Positions 35,388-44,382 of a stretch of 64,000 nt of DNA are shown one piece after another. The stretch's first letter is position 1. Every line of letters begins with the position of its first letter. Source of the stretch: Nannocystis exedens (lineage in GTDB: Bacteria; Myxococcota_A; Polyangia; Nannocystales; Nannocystaceae); NCBI RefSeq assembly GCF_002343915.1, contig NZ_NETK01000001.1, positions 1,426,001-1,490,000 of the forward strand. Reading direction: 5' to 3'. The translations under genes and the position numbers were made by a program. The notes below the pieces were generated by a model. The model ran no database searches. It saw only the letters and a program-made list of their open reading frames with translations, and was not told where the DNA came from.

Positions 35388-36692
35388 GTGCAGCGACCGA
35401 GGATCGTCATGACCTGGACCGACCGACTGCTCATCCTCGCCGGCGTCGTGCTGACGATCGGGACCGGCGGAGGAGCGCTCGCGGCCGCTTCGCCGGAGCC
35501 TCCGCCTGAGTGCGCCTCCACGGCCGCGCCTCACCCATTCCATCTGGCGTCCGCTGCGTTGGAGCGACTGGATGCCGCCGCCCGCCGCGCGGTCGCCGAC
35601 GGCGAAGTCCCGGGTCTCGCGGTGGGAGTCGTACGCCAGGGCCGCCTCGTCTTCAGCAGGGGCTTCGGATCTGCCGATCTCGAGCAGGGCACCCGCATCA
35701 CGCCCGATACGGTCTTCCGGATCTTCTCGGTGACCAAGGTGTTCACGGCGGCAGCGATCATGCAACTGGTCGAGCGCGGCCAGCTCGGCCTCGACGACCC
35801 GCTCGCGCGCTTTTTGCCCGCCTTCCCTCGCGCGGACGAAGTGACGGTGCGGCACCTGCTCAGCCACAGCTCCGGGATCCACGAGTATGCGGGCTCCAGC
35901 CCCGTGCTCGAGCGAATGGGTGCGACGCCCGAGGACCTCGTGCGGCACATCGCTGCGCAGCCCGTCCCCTTCGACTTCGCTCCCGGGACGCGATGGTCCT
36001 ACAGCAACTCCAACTATGTCCTCCTCGGTCTGATCGTCGAGCGCGTGACGGGCCGGTCCTACGGCGAGTATTTGGCGGCGCACGTCTTTTCGCCGGCCGG
36101 GCTCGGCCGTACCCGCGTCGACGACGGGATCGACCTCGTTCGCGGGCGCGCGTCCGGCTACGTGCCCGCGCTCGGCCGCCGCGGCGCGTTCGTCCATGGG
36201 CCCCCGCTCGACATGAGCTTCGTCTACGCGGCGGGCGCCCTCCTTTCGACCGTCCCGGAGCTTTCGGCCTGGTTCACCGCCTTCTTCGACGGACGGATCG
36301 TCAGCCCGCGGACCGTCGCGTCGATGCTCGCCCCGGCGCGGCTCCGGGACGGCAGCATCGCCGGCCCGCCGGGCGAGGCGGCCTTTTACGGCCTCGGCAT
36401 CCGCTCGTATTGCCTGGACGGTCAGCGGGCGATCGGTCCGAGCGGCTCCTTCAGCTCGTTCAGCGCGAAGGTGACCTACTATCCTCGAGCGGAGCTCATG
36501 CTCATCGTCCTCACGAACACCGGCGGCAAGGCGGCCGAGCTGGAAGAGCGATTCGCACGCACGATCTTCACCGGCGGGACCGACCGCGCGGAGCGGCCCG
36601 CTCGCTCGTCGGCGCCGCGATGTGAAAGCTGCCCCGCCCGCGCCCCGCGACAGCCCTTCGAACCGAACGCACGCACCAGCACCGATCGTTGA
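35388..36692 (+). CDS. Secreted beta-lactamase-fold serine hydrolase
   Basis: About 427-434 residues depending on GTG 35388 or ATG 35409; the latter begins the signal peptide (LLILAGVVLTIGTGGGALAAA). The class-C/DD-peptidase fold shows SxxK as SVTK near residue 120, the YxN motif in YSNSNY near 208, and a third-motif region at GPSGSFSSF where HxG is usual. The C-terminal 40 residues are Pro/Arg/Cys-rich and unlike the family, perhaps an extension past a lost stop. It is probably a periplasmic esterase, peptidase or D-amino-acid hydrolase. It starts 9 nt after the amidohydrolase remnant. Confidence 0.85.
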   Translation: MQRPRIVMTWTDRLLILAGVVLTIGTGGGALAAASPEPPPECASTAAPHPFHLASAALERLDAAARRAVADGEVPGLAVGVVRQGRLVFSRGFGSADLEQGTRITPDTVFRIFSVTKVFTAAAIMQLVERGQLGLDDPLARFLPAFPRADEVTVRHLLSHSSGIHEYAGSSPVLERMGATPEDLVRHIAAQPVPFDFAPGTRWSYSNSNYVLLGLIVERVTGRSYGEYLAAHVFSPAGLGRTRVDDGIDLVRGRASGYVPALGRRGAFVHGPPLDMSFVYAAGALLSTVPELSAWFTAFFDGRIVSPRTVASMLAPARLRDGSIAGPPGEAAFYGLGIRSYCLDGQRAIGPSGSFSSFSAKVTYYPRAELMLIVLTNTGGKAAELEERFARTIFTGGTDRAERPARSSAPRCESCPARAPRQPFEPNARTSTDR

Positions 36693-36741
36693 TTTCATCC
36701 CATCGCCTCGGCTCGCCCCTGGCCCCGGGGCGCGCCACCCG

Positions 36742-36852
36742 GGCGCCTCGCGCGGCCCCATGGGGCGCCCCGGGGCTGCCCTCCGGTCCCGCGCCGACAC
36801 ATCGCCGCCGGCTCGCAGAACTCCACGACAAATTCGAGGCACGTCGGTTGCT
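36742..36852 (+). repeat. Dispersed promoter-bearing repeat, copy B
   Basis: Second copy of the repeat at 7629-7740 with the same block order and about 80 % identity, ending in the same sigma-54-like element and again upstream of a Cys-containing lipoprotein gene. Confidence 0.7.
36838..36852 (+). promoter_or_regulatory. Sigma-54 (RpoN) -24/-12 promoter-like element
   Basis: GGCAC-GTCGG-TTGCT with the invariant GG (36838-36839) and GC (36850-36851) 10 nt apart. The predicted start point near 36863 leaves a leader of about 40 nt with a GGAGAG ribosome site before ATG 36904. Confidence 0.6.
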
Positions 36853-36903
36853 GATGCGTGCGCCGTCGAGGATGCCGCAAAGACGGCAGGACGGAGAGAA
36901 ACG

Positions 36904-38406
36904 ATGAGCATCAGCAACGTCACTTCAAAGCAGGAGAACTGGCAACGCAGCGCGATGTGCGTGGCGCTCACGATCGCGGGCGCAGCAGCGCTCCTCGGCT
37001 GCAGCACCGCCGAACCGGCCATCAATTCTGCCTCATGGAGTCCCCCGGACCCCCCTTCACTGCCTCCTGACTGGGACATCTCCGACCTGGACGGACGGTT
37101 CGTGGAATGCCGTCCGGCAGGCGGAACCGGAGCAGCGACCGGCGCGAACGAGCCGCCGATGGTCACTTGCGTGCCCACTGACTCGATCGGGGGGAGCTAT
37201 CAGCCGGCGGACCCCGACTGTTTCACGTACGGGCTCAAGACGGAATACCTCCAGGCGATCTGCGCGCGGACATTCGGCGGAGACCCGCAGGACTACGAGG
37301 CGAATGAGGTCCAGGACGCGTACACCCTGGTCGATGACTACCCGACGTTCGAATTCGACTCCATGGAGCTTTGCAACGTCGCGCGGCCGTTCGAGGACTT
37401 TGACGAAGTGCCCGCCGCCACGAACATGCTCCCCTTGAACACGGGGCACTATGACCAATGCTCGCGCGAGAGCTACTGCACGACCTTGGCGGAATTGATC
37501 GACGTGTACCCCAGCCTCGGCCTCGAGCCGGACCCCTGGTGCAACCTCGGCCCCAGCGGCGATCCCCAGGCCGACCGCCCGTGGCGCTGCGTCGGCTCGA
37601 CCGGCTCGGCCTGCGGGTTCGTCTACGAGGATTGGCCCTACAGCGAGGAAGAGACGGATCGTTGCCCCTATACGAAGCCCGGCGGGCGCAATTACTGCGT
37701 GATCGCAGCGAACGAGTCCGCCGCGTCCGATCTGTGCACGAAGGTGTGCCTCGAGGCGCACGATCTCTACCTCGAGGAATACGGCACCAATTATCGGCCT
37801 GAGGGGTATCTCGACTGTAGCGTCTTCGACGGCCTCACCATGGAGTGGGTCAGCGACGTGGAGGAAGAGTGCCATAATCGGTACTACGATCTGCGCATCG
37901 AAGACCCCGAGAAGAACGTCGAACCCTTCCACTTCAGCGGCGACCTCCTGTTCGACAGCGGCGCCCACGCGTCGGTCGGCAGCGACAACCTCGGCTTCAT
38001 CGACTACAGCGTCGAGAACTGCGTCGGGCACGCCTGCGACATCACGATCAAGAATTTCGGCCTGCACTACGCGGAGTACGCGGGCACCTTCTACGACGCG
38101 GTGGACGCTCCGTACCCCTTCAGCGTGGACGGGATCTGGATCTCACTGGTAGAACCGGTTCGCGGCAGGATCGCTCCGTCCTCCCCCTCCTCGCCCCCTG
38201 TCGTGTCCTTCCCCTCCGAGGTCTTCTGGGTCAGGCTCTCCGCCGGCGCGGTCGCGCTCGATGGGACGCCGATCAGCACCTTCGGCTCGGCGACGCTGCC
38301 GATCGATGAGGTGACCGGAACCTATAACGGAGGCGTACTGACGCTCTACATCGGCTACGAGGCGGTGGACGCGACCACCATGAATCTGACGCTCACCACG
38401 TTCTGA
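36904..38406 (+). CDS. Large secreted lipoprotein with paired Cys
   Basis: 500 residues from ATG 36904 (Shine-Dalgarno GGAGAG); the longer upstream frame covers the promoter repeat and is not coding. A signal peptide ends in the lipobox ALLGC near residue 32. The mature protein is acidic and Tyr/Asp-rich with about 20 Cys in its first 320 residues, then a beta-rich C-terminal domain (FHFSGDLLFDSGAH, GVLTLYIGYEAVD, ending LTLTTF). It is presumably an outer-membrane surface protein. No known domain was identified. The IS110 element begins just downstream. Confidence 0.8.
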   Translation: MSISNVTSKQENWQRSAMCVALTIAGAAALLGCSTAEPAINSASWSPPDPPSLPPDWDISDLDGRFVECRPAGGTGAATGANEPPMVTCVPTDSIGGSYQPADPDCFTYGLKTEYLQAICARTFGGDPQDYEANEVQDAYTLVDDYPTFEFDSMELCNVARPFEDFDEVPAATNMLPLNTGHYDQCSRESYCTTLAELIDVYPSLGLEPDPWCNLGPSGDPQADRPWRCVGSTGSACGFVYEDWPYSEEETDRCPYTKPGGRNYCVIAANESAASDLCTKVCLEAHDLYLEEYGTNYRPEGYLDCSVFDGLTMEWVSDVEEECHNRYYDLRIEDPEKNVEPFHFSGDLLFDSGAHASVGSDNLGFIDYSVENCVGHACDITIKNFGLHYAEYAGTFYDAVDAPYPFSVDGIWISLVEPVRGRIAPSSPSSPPVVSFPSEVFWVRLSAGAVALDGTPISTFGSATLPIDEVTGTYNGGVLTLYIGYEAVDATTMNLTLTTF

Positions 38407-38408
38407 GT

Positions 38409-38692
38409 TACCCACCGGCTGGCGCCGACCCGCGGGGATGAAACGGCCCTGGAACCCTCGCGGGAGGCCGATGGCGGGCTTGGCGCGGATTCGCACACTG
38501 GGTTAGCTTTGCCGCGAATGCCGGCAAAGAGGTCGTTCACGCACTGGCGCAGGGTGAGCCCGTTTCTGAGTTGGACCGGAGGGCCCGTGAGCACCCTTGT
38601 TTGCGAGCAGCGGGTCCTGGGACTCGCTGGAGCGCGTTTGAGAGACTTCGAGTTAGGGGCCCTCGCGCCGGCGTTCTTCACGGAGGAACGTC
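38409..38692 (+). ncRNA. 5' noncoding region of IS110: candidate guide (bridge/seek) RNA
   Basis: About 280 bp between the lipoprotein stop and the transposase. It contains a perfect 8-bp hairpin CTTTGCCG/CGGCAAAG (38507-38529) plus further GC-rich paired stretches. Established work shows IS110-family elements carry a structured RNA in the noncoding end that selects donor and target. In classical IS110 types it lies 5' of the gene, as here. The RNA boundaries and target loops cannot be set from one copy. Confidence 0.4.
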
Positions 38693-39916
38693 ATGGAAGT
38701 GATGTACGGGACGTGCGCGGGCATGGATGTCCACAAGGACAGCATCGTCGCCTGCGTGCGGTGCATGAAGGGCAACAAGGTCGACCGGGAGGTTCGAACC
38801 TTCGGCACGAGCACTTCGGAGTTGATCGGGCTGGGCGATTGGCTCGAGGACCGCGGCTGCGTCATCGCAGTGATGGAGGCGACGGGCGTGTACTGGAAGC
38901 CCGTCTGGGCCGTGCTCACGGGCCGTGTCGAGCTGGTGCTGGCGAACGCGCACGAAGTCCGCAACGTGCCCGGGCGCAAGACCGACATGAACGACGCGAT
39001 GTGGCTCGCGGACTTGATCGCACACGGGCTCGTGCGCGCGAGCTTCGTGCCACCCGAGCCGATCGCGGATCTGCGGGACTTGACCCGGACGCGGAAGCAG
39101 CTCTCGCGCGAGGTCGTCGAGCACACGCAGCGGATCCAGAAGGTGCTGGAGACCTGCAACATCAAGCTCGCGTCGGTCGCCTCCAACATCCTCGGGAAGA
39201 GCGGGCGGGCGATGCTCGAGGCGATGGTCGCCGGCGAGAGCGACCCGGAGAAGCTCGCGGGGCTTGCTCGTGGGACGCTGAAGGCCAAGCGCGGCAAGCT
39301 CATGGAGGCGCTCCACGGCCGCGTGCGCGACCATCACCGGATGCTCATCTCGACGCATCTCCGGCTCATCGACGCCCTGCAGGCGTCGATCGCCGATGTC
39401 GAGAAGCGGATCGAGGCCGAGCTCCGCCCTTTTTCTGAAGCCGTCGAACTGCTCCAGACGATCCCTGGAGTCGGAACGACGGCCGCGCAGGCCATCATCG
39501 CGGAGGTCGGCGTCGATATGAACCGCTTCCGCTCGGCCGGTCACCTGCGCTCCTGGGCAGGTCTGTGTCCACGCATGGACGAGAGCGCCGGCAAGCGCCG
39601 CTCCAACCGCATGCGCAAGGGCAACGCGTGGCTCAAGACGATGCTTATCCAGTGTGCCTGGTCGAGCATCCGCGGGGAGGGCTATCTCCGGGCGCTCTTC
39701 CTCCGCGTCCGAGCGCGGCAAGGCAAGAAGAAGGCGATCGGAGCCGTTGCCGCGGCGATCCTCACCGCAGTCCACGGGATCCTCCGCGACCACGAGCCCT
39801 ACCGCGACCTCGGTGCCGAGCACTTCAACCGCAACGACCGCCAGCGCACCGCATCACGACTCGCGCGCCGCATCCGCAGCCTCGGCTACGAAGTCGAGAT
39901 GCGCCCGGCGGCCTGA
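38693..39916 (+). CDS. IS110-family transposase/recombinase
   Basis: 407 residues with the DEDD RuvC-like N-terminal domain (GMDVHKD Asp12, VMEATGVYW Glu, KTDMNDAMWLADL with two Asp). A coiled middle follows, then the Tnp_20 C-terminal domain with helix-hairpin-helix LQTIPGVGTTAAQAI, SAGHLRSWAGLCP and the conserved Ser region RSNRMRKGNAWLK. GGAGGA lies 5 nt before ATG 38693. Full length with all motifs, so probably active. No inverted repeats are expected for this family, so element ends are undefined. Confidence 0.93.
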   Translation: MEVMYGTCAGMDVHKDSIVACVRCMKGNKVDREVRTFGTSTSELIGLGDWLEDRGCVIAVMEATGVYWKPVWAVLTGRVELVLANAHEVRNVPGRKTDMNDAMWLADLIAHGLVRASFVPPEPIADLRDLTRTRKQLSREVVEHTQRIQKVLETCNIKLASVASNILGKSGRAMLEAMVAGESDPEKLAGLARGTLKAKRGKLMEALHGRVRDHHRMLISTHLRLIDALQASIADVEKRIEAELRPFSEAVELLQTIPGVGTTAAQAIIAEVGVDMNRFRSAGHLRSWAGLCPRMDESAGKRRSNRMRKGNAWLKTMLIQCAWSSIRGEGYLRALFLRVRARQGKKKAIGAVAAAILTAVHGILRDHEPYRDLGAEHFNRNDRQRTASRLARRIRSLGYEVEMRPAA

Positions 39917-40119
39917 TCGTCCGCGCCCCGCAGGCCTGGGCCCCGCGACGAGAAGACGTCCTGCGAACCAGGCCCGGGCCGCGCGGAGAGGGCCGTTTCT
40001 TGAGAGGGTCGCACAGGCTCGAACTCGGGCGGTCGCGGCGCCCCACGTCTCGCGGGCGTCGCCCGCACCGACCGGAGGCGCACCCGGGCACCCGCGCTCG
40101 TGGTGCGCCGGGCTGCACA

Positions 40120-40396
40120 GCGATCGTCGGGTCCAAGGGGGGCGACGAGGACGCGGTCGTCGCGCTCGCCGTCATCCCGCAGTTGCTGGAGGGCGAGCCC
40201 AAGCCGTTCTGCCGCCGGCGAGCCAGACCCGGTCGAAGCGTTCCAATGCATCGCGCAGGTGGGCACCTTCGGCGACGATCCGCCGCTCGCCGACTCGCTG
40301 GTCGCGGCCCTGTCACCTGAGATCAACGGGCCCGAGGGCTGCAACGCCGGCTTTCTCCGACCCGACGCGCTCCTGGTGTTCGTGTTCATCATGGAT
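40120..40396 (+). pseudogene. Displaced middle and late segments of a vWA-type lipoprotein gene
   Basis: Two plus-strand pieces match consecutive parts of the family but in the wrong order. IVGSKGGDEDAVVALAVIPQ (about 40120-40205), which belongs late in the vWA domain, comes first. DPVEAFQCIAQVGTFGDD to GFLRPDALLVFVFIMDD (about 40215-40396), which belongs before it, follows in another frame. The N-terminal part lies on the opposite strand from 40396 onward. Confidence 0.55.
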
Positions 40397-41022
40397 GATG
40401 TCGCGGTTCCCGCCGTAGAGGTCGCACGGCTTGTTGTACGCGTAGGGCCCCGCGTTGAAGATGAGCCCGGCCCCGAGGGTCTTGTCGCAGGTCCGGACCT
40501 GATCGACGTACTTCCCGCATTCGTAGCCGATCGCGTTCGGACCGCAGTTGCCCAGGTTCAGGCACCACGTCGGCGATTCGCAGAACTGGCCGCGCCACTT
40601 GCCGTCCGTGTGGATCGAGATGACGTGCGGATCGAAGTCGGCGAAGTCGGCCGCGATCGTCTCCATGAACCCGGGCAGGCTGGCAATCAGTTGGGCCTGC
40701 TCGGTCACCATCGTCCCGAGCTCCGAGATCGCGAACACGAAATCGATCTTGCCCTTGCAGCCCGCGGGGGTCGGATCGCCGAGGTCGGGCGGCGGGGCCA
40801 TGTCGAACGTCGACGCCGCGCCCGAGCTGCTCGCGGCGGCGCTGTCCTCGGCGCCCCGCTGGTCGAGCTCAACGTCGAGGTCGACGTCGTCGCGTTGCCC
40901 GAGCTGCTCGACGTGTGCGCCACGGAGGTGACGCCCGGGCCGGTCGAGAATGCCGCCGAGCTGTCGTTGCCGCATCCGAGCGCGACGGCGGCGGCGAGGG
41001 CGAGACAGCGCGTCACGTTCAA
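40396..41022 (-). pseudogene. Inverted 5' part of the same vWA-type lipoprotein gene
   Basis: ATG 41022 begins a signal peptide with lipobox VALGC and a Ser/Thr linker. A frameshift near 40850 moves to the frame KIDFVFAISELGTMVTEQAQ, then ASLPGFMETIAADFADFDPH and a Cys-rich stretch ending GGNRDII. The MIDAS motif, normally DxSxS, is degenerate (AISELGTM). Past 40396 the frame is antisense to the gene's own next segment, showing an inversion breakpoint inside the gene. Confidence 0.6.
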
Positions 41023-41052
41023 GGGTCGCGGGTCCGCGGTGCTCGGCCCCGG

Positions 41053-42624
41053 CTACCGGGCCGGCTCGGCCTCGTCATCCGACCCGGCCTGCCCGCCGCG
41101 GAAGACCTCGTCGACGAGCCGCTGCTGCGCCTTCTGGAACGCCGCCGCCCACTCCGCGAATTCCAGCGCAGCGTCTCCGGTGGTCAGCGAGGCGGTCAGC
41201 GTCTTGCCGCCGTCGGGAGTGCTGTACATCAGCGCCGCCCAGCCCGCGAAACCGCCGTTGTGGGTGATCAGGGTGCCGCGGTTCGGACCCATGTCCTGCA
41301 CGAACACCCCCAGGCCGTAGCCCATCGTCGGCAACGGTGTCGGATGCGGCTCGCACATCTCGGCCAGCAGTGGGGCCGGCAGGAGCTTCCCGCCCATCAG
41401 CCCGGAGATGAACAGGTGGAGATCCCGCGTGGTCGAGATCATGTCTCCGCCGGTGGAGACCCAGGAGGGGTTCATGCGGGTGATGTCGACCGTCTTCCAC
41501 TGGGCGGCGTCCTGGTACGTGTAGTAGCCGTGGGCGTGCGGCTCGGGAATCTCCGGCGAGGCTTCCGGCACCACGGTGCCCGACAACCCGAGCGGCCGCA
41601 GGATCCGCCGCTGCATCTCCTCGGGGAACGAGCGGCCTGTGACCTTCTCGACCAGCAGCCTGGCCAGCACGTAGTTGGTGTTGGAGTAGCTCCAGTCCGT
41701 CCCCGGCTCGAACCGGGCCGGCTTGGACAACGCCAGCTCGACCAGCTCCTGCGGCCGGTAGGTCTTGAACCGGTTGTCCACCCACTCCTGGCCCTGCCAG
41801 GGGATCCCCGGCACGACCGTCCCATCGGGGTAGTACTCGCCGGTGAAGTTGAACAACCCGCTGGTGTGCTGCAACAGCATCCGCACGGTGATCCGCCGGT
41901 CCAGCCCGAACTCGGGCAGGTCGTCGGCCACCGGGCTGTCCAGCCCGATCTTGCCGTCGGCCACCAGCTGCAGCACCAGGGTCGCGGTGAAGGTCTTGGT
42001 AATGCTGGCCACCCGGAAATGCCCGTTCGTCGGCGGCTTCGCCGTCTCGCCCAGCTCGCGCACCCCGGCGCTGCCGACCCACTCGCCCCGCGCATCATGC
42101 ACGCGCAGCTGCACCCCGGCGAATCCTGAATCGACGATCTCCTGGATAGCCGTTTGCAGCTCCGGGCGATCCTGCCCTGCAGCGGCCTTCGGCAGGGCAC
42201 CGCTGTCCGCGGCGTCGAGGGCTGCCGTGATCTTGCGGGCCATCTCGGCCATGGTGAAGCTGGGCTCCCCCGTGTGGGTCCGGTTGGCTGCTTCGATGGC
42301 GACCTTGATGGTGCCGCGGAAGTTGTCGGCCTCGCCCGGGGCCTGCTTCCCGAGCAGGCTCATGGCTGCCCTCAGAGCGGGCAGCACCCGGTCGACGAGT
42401 GCGGCTACGGATTTGCCGTCCCATTGCACGTCCTCGGGCTTCTCGGCGAGCACGTGCCCGACCAGGCCGGTCGCGGAGCTCAGGGAGCGGGAGGCGTCGG
42501 TGGCGATCTCGTGCGGCGAGCCGCCGGCGGCACTGGCGGCACTGGCGGCGGCCAACAGCGAGACAGCGCCGTACGCGGCAGTCCGCAGGGTGAGCTTGTC
42601 CTGATCGGTCAGGGTGACGGACAT
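41053..42624 (-). CDS. Actinobacterial-type serine hydrolase with helical N-terminal domain
   Basis: ATG 42624 (behind GAGAGGAGC) gives 523 residues. Residues 1-150 form an Ala-rich helical domain with a hydrophobic stretch (AYGAVSLLAAASAASAA), unlike anything nearby but in the style of Streptomyces proteins. The rest is a beta-lactamase/DD-peptidase fold: SxxK as SITK, YxN as YSNTNY, and HNGG as the third motif, all present. It probably hydrolyses an ester, amide or lactam, location uncertain. It is divergent from a regulator gene of similar style with 295 bp between them, a classic regulator-target arrangement. Likely acquired by horizontal transfer. Confidence 0.85.
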   Translation of the reverse strand: MSVTLTDQDKLTLRTAAYGAVSLLAAASAASAAGGSPHEIATDASRSLSSATGLVGHVLAEKPEDVQWDGKSVAALVDRVLPALRAAMSLLGKQAPGEADNFRGTIKVAIEAANRTHTGEPSFTMAEMARKITAALDAADSGALPKAAAGQDRPELQTAIQEIVDSGFAGVQLRVHDARGEWVGSAGVRELGETAKPPTNGHFRVASITKTFTATLVLQLVADGKIGLDSPVADDLPEFGLDRRITVRMLLQHTSGLFNFTGEYYPDGTVVPGIPWQGQEWVDNRFKTYRPQELVELALSKPARFEPGTDWSYSNTNYVLARLLVEKVTGRSFPEEMQRRILRPLGLSGTVVPEASPEIPEPHAHGYYTYQDAAQWKTVDITRMNPSWVSTGGDMISTTRDLHLFISGLMGGKLLPAPLLAEMCEPHPTPLPTMGYGLGVFVQDMGPNRGTLITHNGGFAGWAALMYSTPDGGKTLTASLTTGDAALEFAEWAAAFQKAQQRLVDEVFRGGQAGSDDEAEPAR

Positions 42625-42919
42625 GATTGTGTGCTCCTCTCTGCTACGACATTCGACTGCACGGACAGGATCGCCGCGCCATCGGTCAATTGCCAACGTT
42701 CGGGGATCGCTGAACGTCTGCGAAGCTACATTGCGTTCATGGATCCGTCAACAACCAAACTGGGGTTCTCCCCCCAAATTACTCCCATGTCAGGTCCTGT
42801 TGCAATGAGGATGAAGCTGAACGCAAGAGACGATCAAGATCTGAAATTGCAATGAGCTCCGGGTGAACGCATACTGTGCGGCGGGGGTACGCGGGGCGCC
42901 CGGCAGAGAGGAGACGAAC
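42625..42919. promoter_or_regulatory. Divergent promoter region of the hydrolase/regulator pair
   Basis: 295 bp with clearly lower GC than its surroundings in parts (42720-42860: CAACAACCAAACTGGGG, CAAATTACTCCC, GATCTGAAATTGCAATGAG). The 5-bp word TTGCA/TGCAA recurs. It is expected to hold both promoters and the operator, but no clear palindrome was pinned down. Confidence 0.45.
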
Positions 42920-43627
42920 GTGCCCGGAGACAGGCTCACCCACGAGGAGCGTCAGCACATCGCCGCGGGGCTGGCCGAGGGACTCGGATACACGGAGATC
43001 GGGAAGCACCTGGGGAGGCCCGCCTCGACCATCATGCGGGAGGTCGCTCGCAACGGGGGACCCGACGACTACAGGGCGGACCGGGCGCACCAGGCCACCC
43101 GGCAGCGGGCGCGCCGACGCAAGCAGGCTCGGACGTCGGCGCCGCCGACCCCTGACAGCGGTCATGGGCGTGACCCTCGAGCAGTCCAGGACTTCACCGA
43201 GTCCTTCACCGCTCTCCTGGTTCAGCAGGGGATGCCACGGATGACGGCCAGGGTGCTGGTCACTCTGTACGTCACCGACTCCGGCACCCTCACCGCCGCC
43301 GAACTGGTTCAGCGGCTTCGCATCAGCCCCGCGTCCGTCTCGCACGCCATCGCCTACCTCGAACAGCAGGGAATGCTCAGGCGGGAACGAACTCCCGGCG
43401 TGCGCCGCGAGCGCTATGCCGTCGACGATGACATGCTAATCCAGTCCCTCCTCGCTACCGTGCAGATGAACGACGCCCTGGCGGCCGCGGCGCGGCGCGG
43501 CGCCGAGATCCTCGGGGCCGCCACCCCGGCGGGCGCCCGCTTCGCGTCCTCCGTCGAACTCCTTCTCCTCGTGAGCGAGTCCCTGCGGCAGGTCATCGCG
43601 GCGCGCCACAGCTCGGGCGCCATGTAG
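42920..43627 (+). CDS. Transcriptional regulator with two helix-turn-helix modules
   Basis: GTG 42920 (after GGAGA) gives 235 residues. The N-terminus (residues 5-50, RLTHEERQHIAAGLAEGLGY then IGKHLGRPASTIMREVARNG) is a homeodomain-like HTH of the IS30/HTH_38 type. After an Arg-rich linker comes a MarR/GbsR-like winged helix (MPRMTARVLVTLYVTDSGTL, AAELVQRLRISPASVSHAIA, YLEQQGMLRRERTPG) and a helical tail. It probably controls the divergent serine hydrolase. The style is that of Streptomyces regulators. Its last codons abut a Ser/Thr kinase fragment on the other strand, marking the edge of the imported block. Confidence 0.82.
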   Translation: MPGDRLTHEERQHIAAGLAEGLGYTEIGKHLGRPASTIMREVARNGGPDDYRADRAHQATRQRARRRKQARTSAPPTPDSGHGRDPRAVQDFTESFTALLVQQGMPRMTARVLVTLYVTDSGTLTAAELVQRLRISPASVSHAIAYLEQQGMLRRERTPGVRRERYAVDDDMLIQSLLATVQMNDALAAAARRGAEILGAATPAGARFASSVELLLLVSESLRQVIAARHSSGAM

Positions 43628-43884
43628 CGGGGCGTGCCGACGATCGCCTCCGAGCTCTCGTGCGGTCGCACGGCCGCGAGGTTCGGGCGGTCGCGGACCT
43701 GTGTGCTGTCGAGTACGAACCGGATCCGATCCGACGGGTCCGACAGGAACGCGGCGCGCGTCTCCATCTTGTGCAGGACGCCGCTTCCGCCCTTGGCGCC
43801 GAGGGGAACGTCCAGTTCGCAGCGGACGGCGACGAATCTCACCAGCGGTTCCGAGTTGTGGGTGTTGCGATCAAGCAATTTCAT
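43612..43884 (-). pseudogene. Remnant containing a Ser/Thr kinase activation segment
   Basis: The minus frame reads RDRPNLAAVRPHESSEAIVG then TPRYMAPELW, the activation loop and APE motif of a eukaryotic-type kinase. It ends in the imported regulator gene immediately after the motif. The 60 residues before it are not kinase-like, so both ends have been lost. Confidence 0.45.
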
Positions 43885-44032
43885 CTCGCGCCGGGTCCAG
43901 TGCCTGAGTCGGCAACGGTCCGGATGAAGGCCGCGCCGTCGTCCGGGCGCTCGCTATCGAGCAGGGCTACCGCGCGAGCTGGACACCATGGCGACATGGC
44001 CGCATGAGCCGGCCGAGAGGCGGGCGAATTGC
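43885..44032. other. Short gap, nothing recognised
   Basis: No supported feature between two gene remnants. Confidence 0.25.
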
Positions 44033-44275
44033 TCACTTCGGCGCGTCGAGGAAGAACTTCGCTAGAAGGAGCGTAGTTCTCCGCGGCTCGCCGCTCAAGC
44101 ACGTGCCCAAGTAGGTTACTCTGCGAGAAAATCGGGTGGCGAGACGGTTCAGGCCGTCCCGAATGTCCGTGGCATCCGACGAGCACGCCACCTCCGAATG
44201 CGTTTCCAGTAGAATGCTCGCGCAAGCCTGAGACGCCAAAACGTCGATCAGAAGCTCTGCCAGGGCCCGCTGCAA
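44033..44275 (-). pseudogene. Fragment of an ABC/OLD-type ATPase
   Basis: The first 30 residues, RALAELLIDVLASQACASIL then LETHSE, match the D-loop/H-loop end of DUF3696/AAA-type ATPases, where ETHSE follows the Walker B strand. The rest (TRFSRRVTYLGTCL) is unlike the family and the whole upstream ATPase is missing. Such ATPases often sit in defence islands, which fits the neighbourhood. Confidence 0.4.
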
Positions 44276-44382
44276 ACCGCCGGGGCGGCAGCTCTAGCGC
44301 GCTCCGCGCGTTGGAGACGTCGGGGAGACGCGCTTCCGAGCACGATAAGTGCTCGATATGTCGAGATGAATTTGACTTAGTC

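Noticed and set aside
34503..37178. 891-residue minus-strand ORF across the amidohydrolase, serine hydrolase and promoter repeat
   Set aside because: It spans several clear plus-strand genes and intergenic DNA without any domain; a shadow of high GC.
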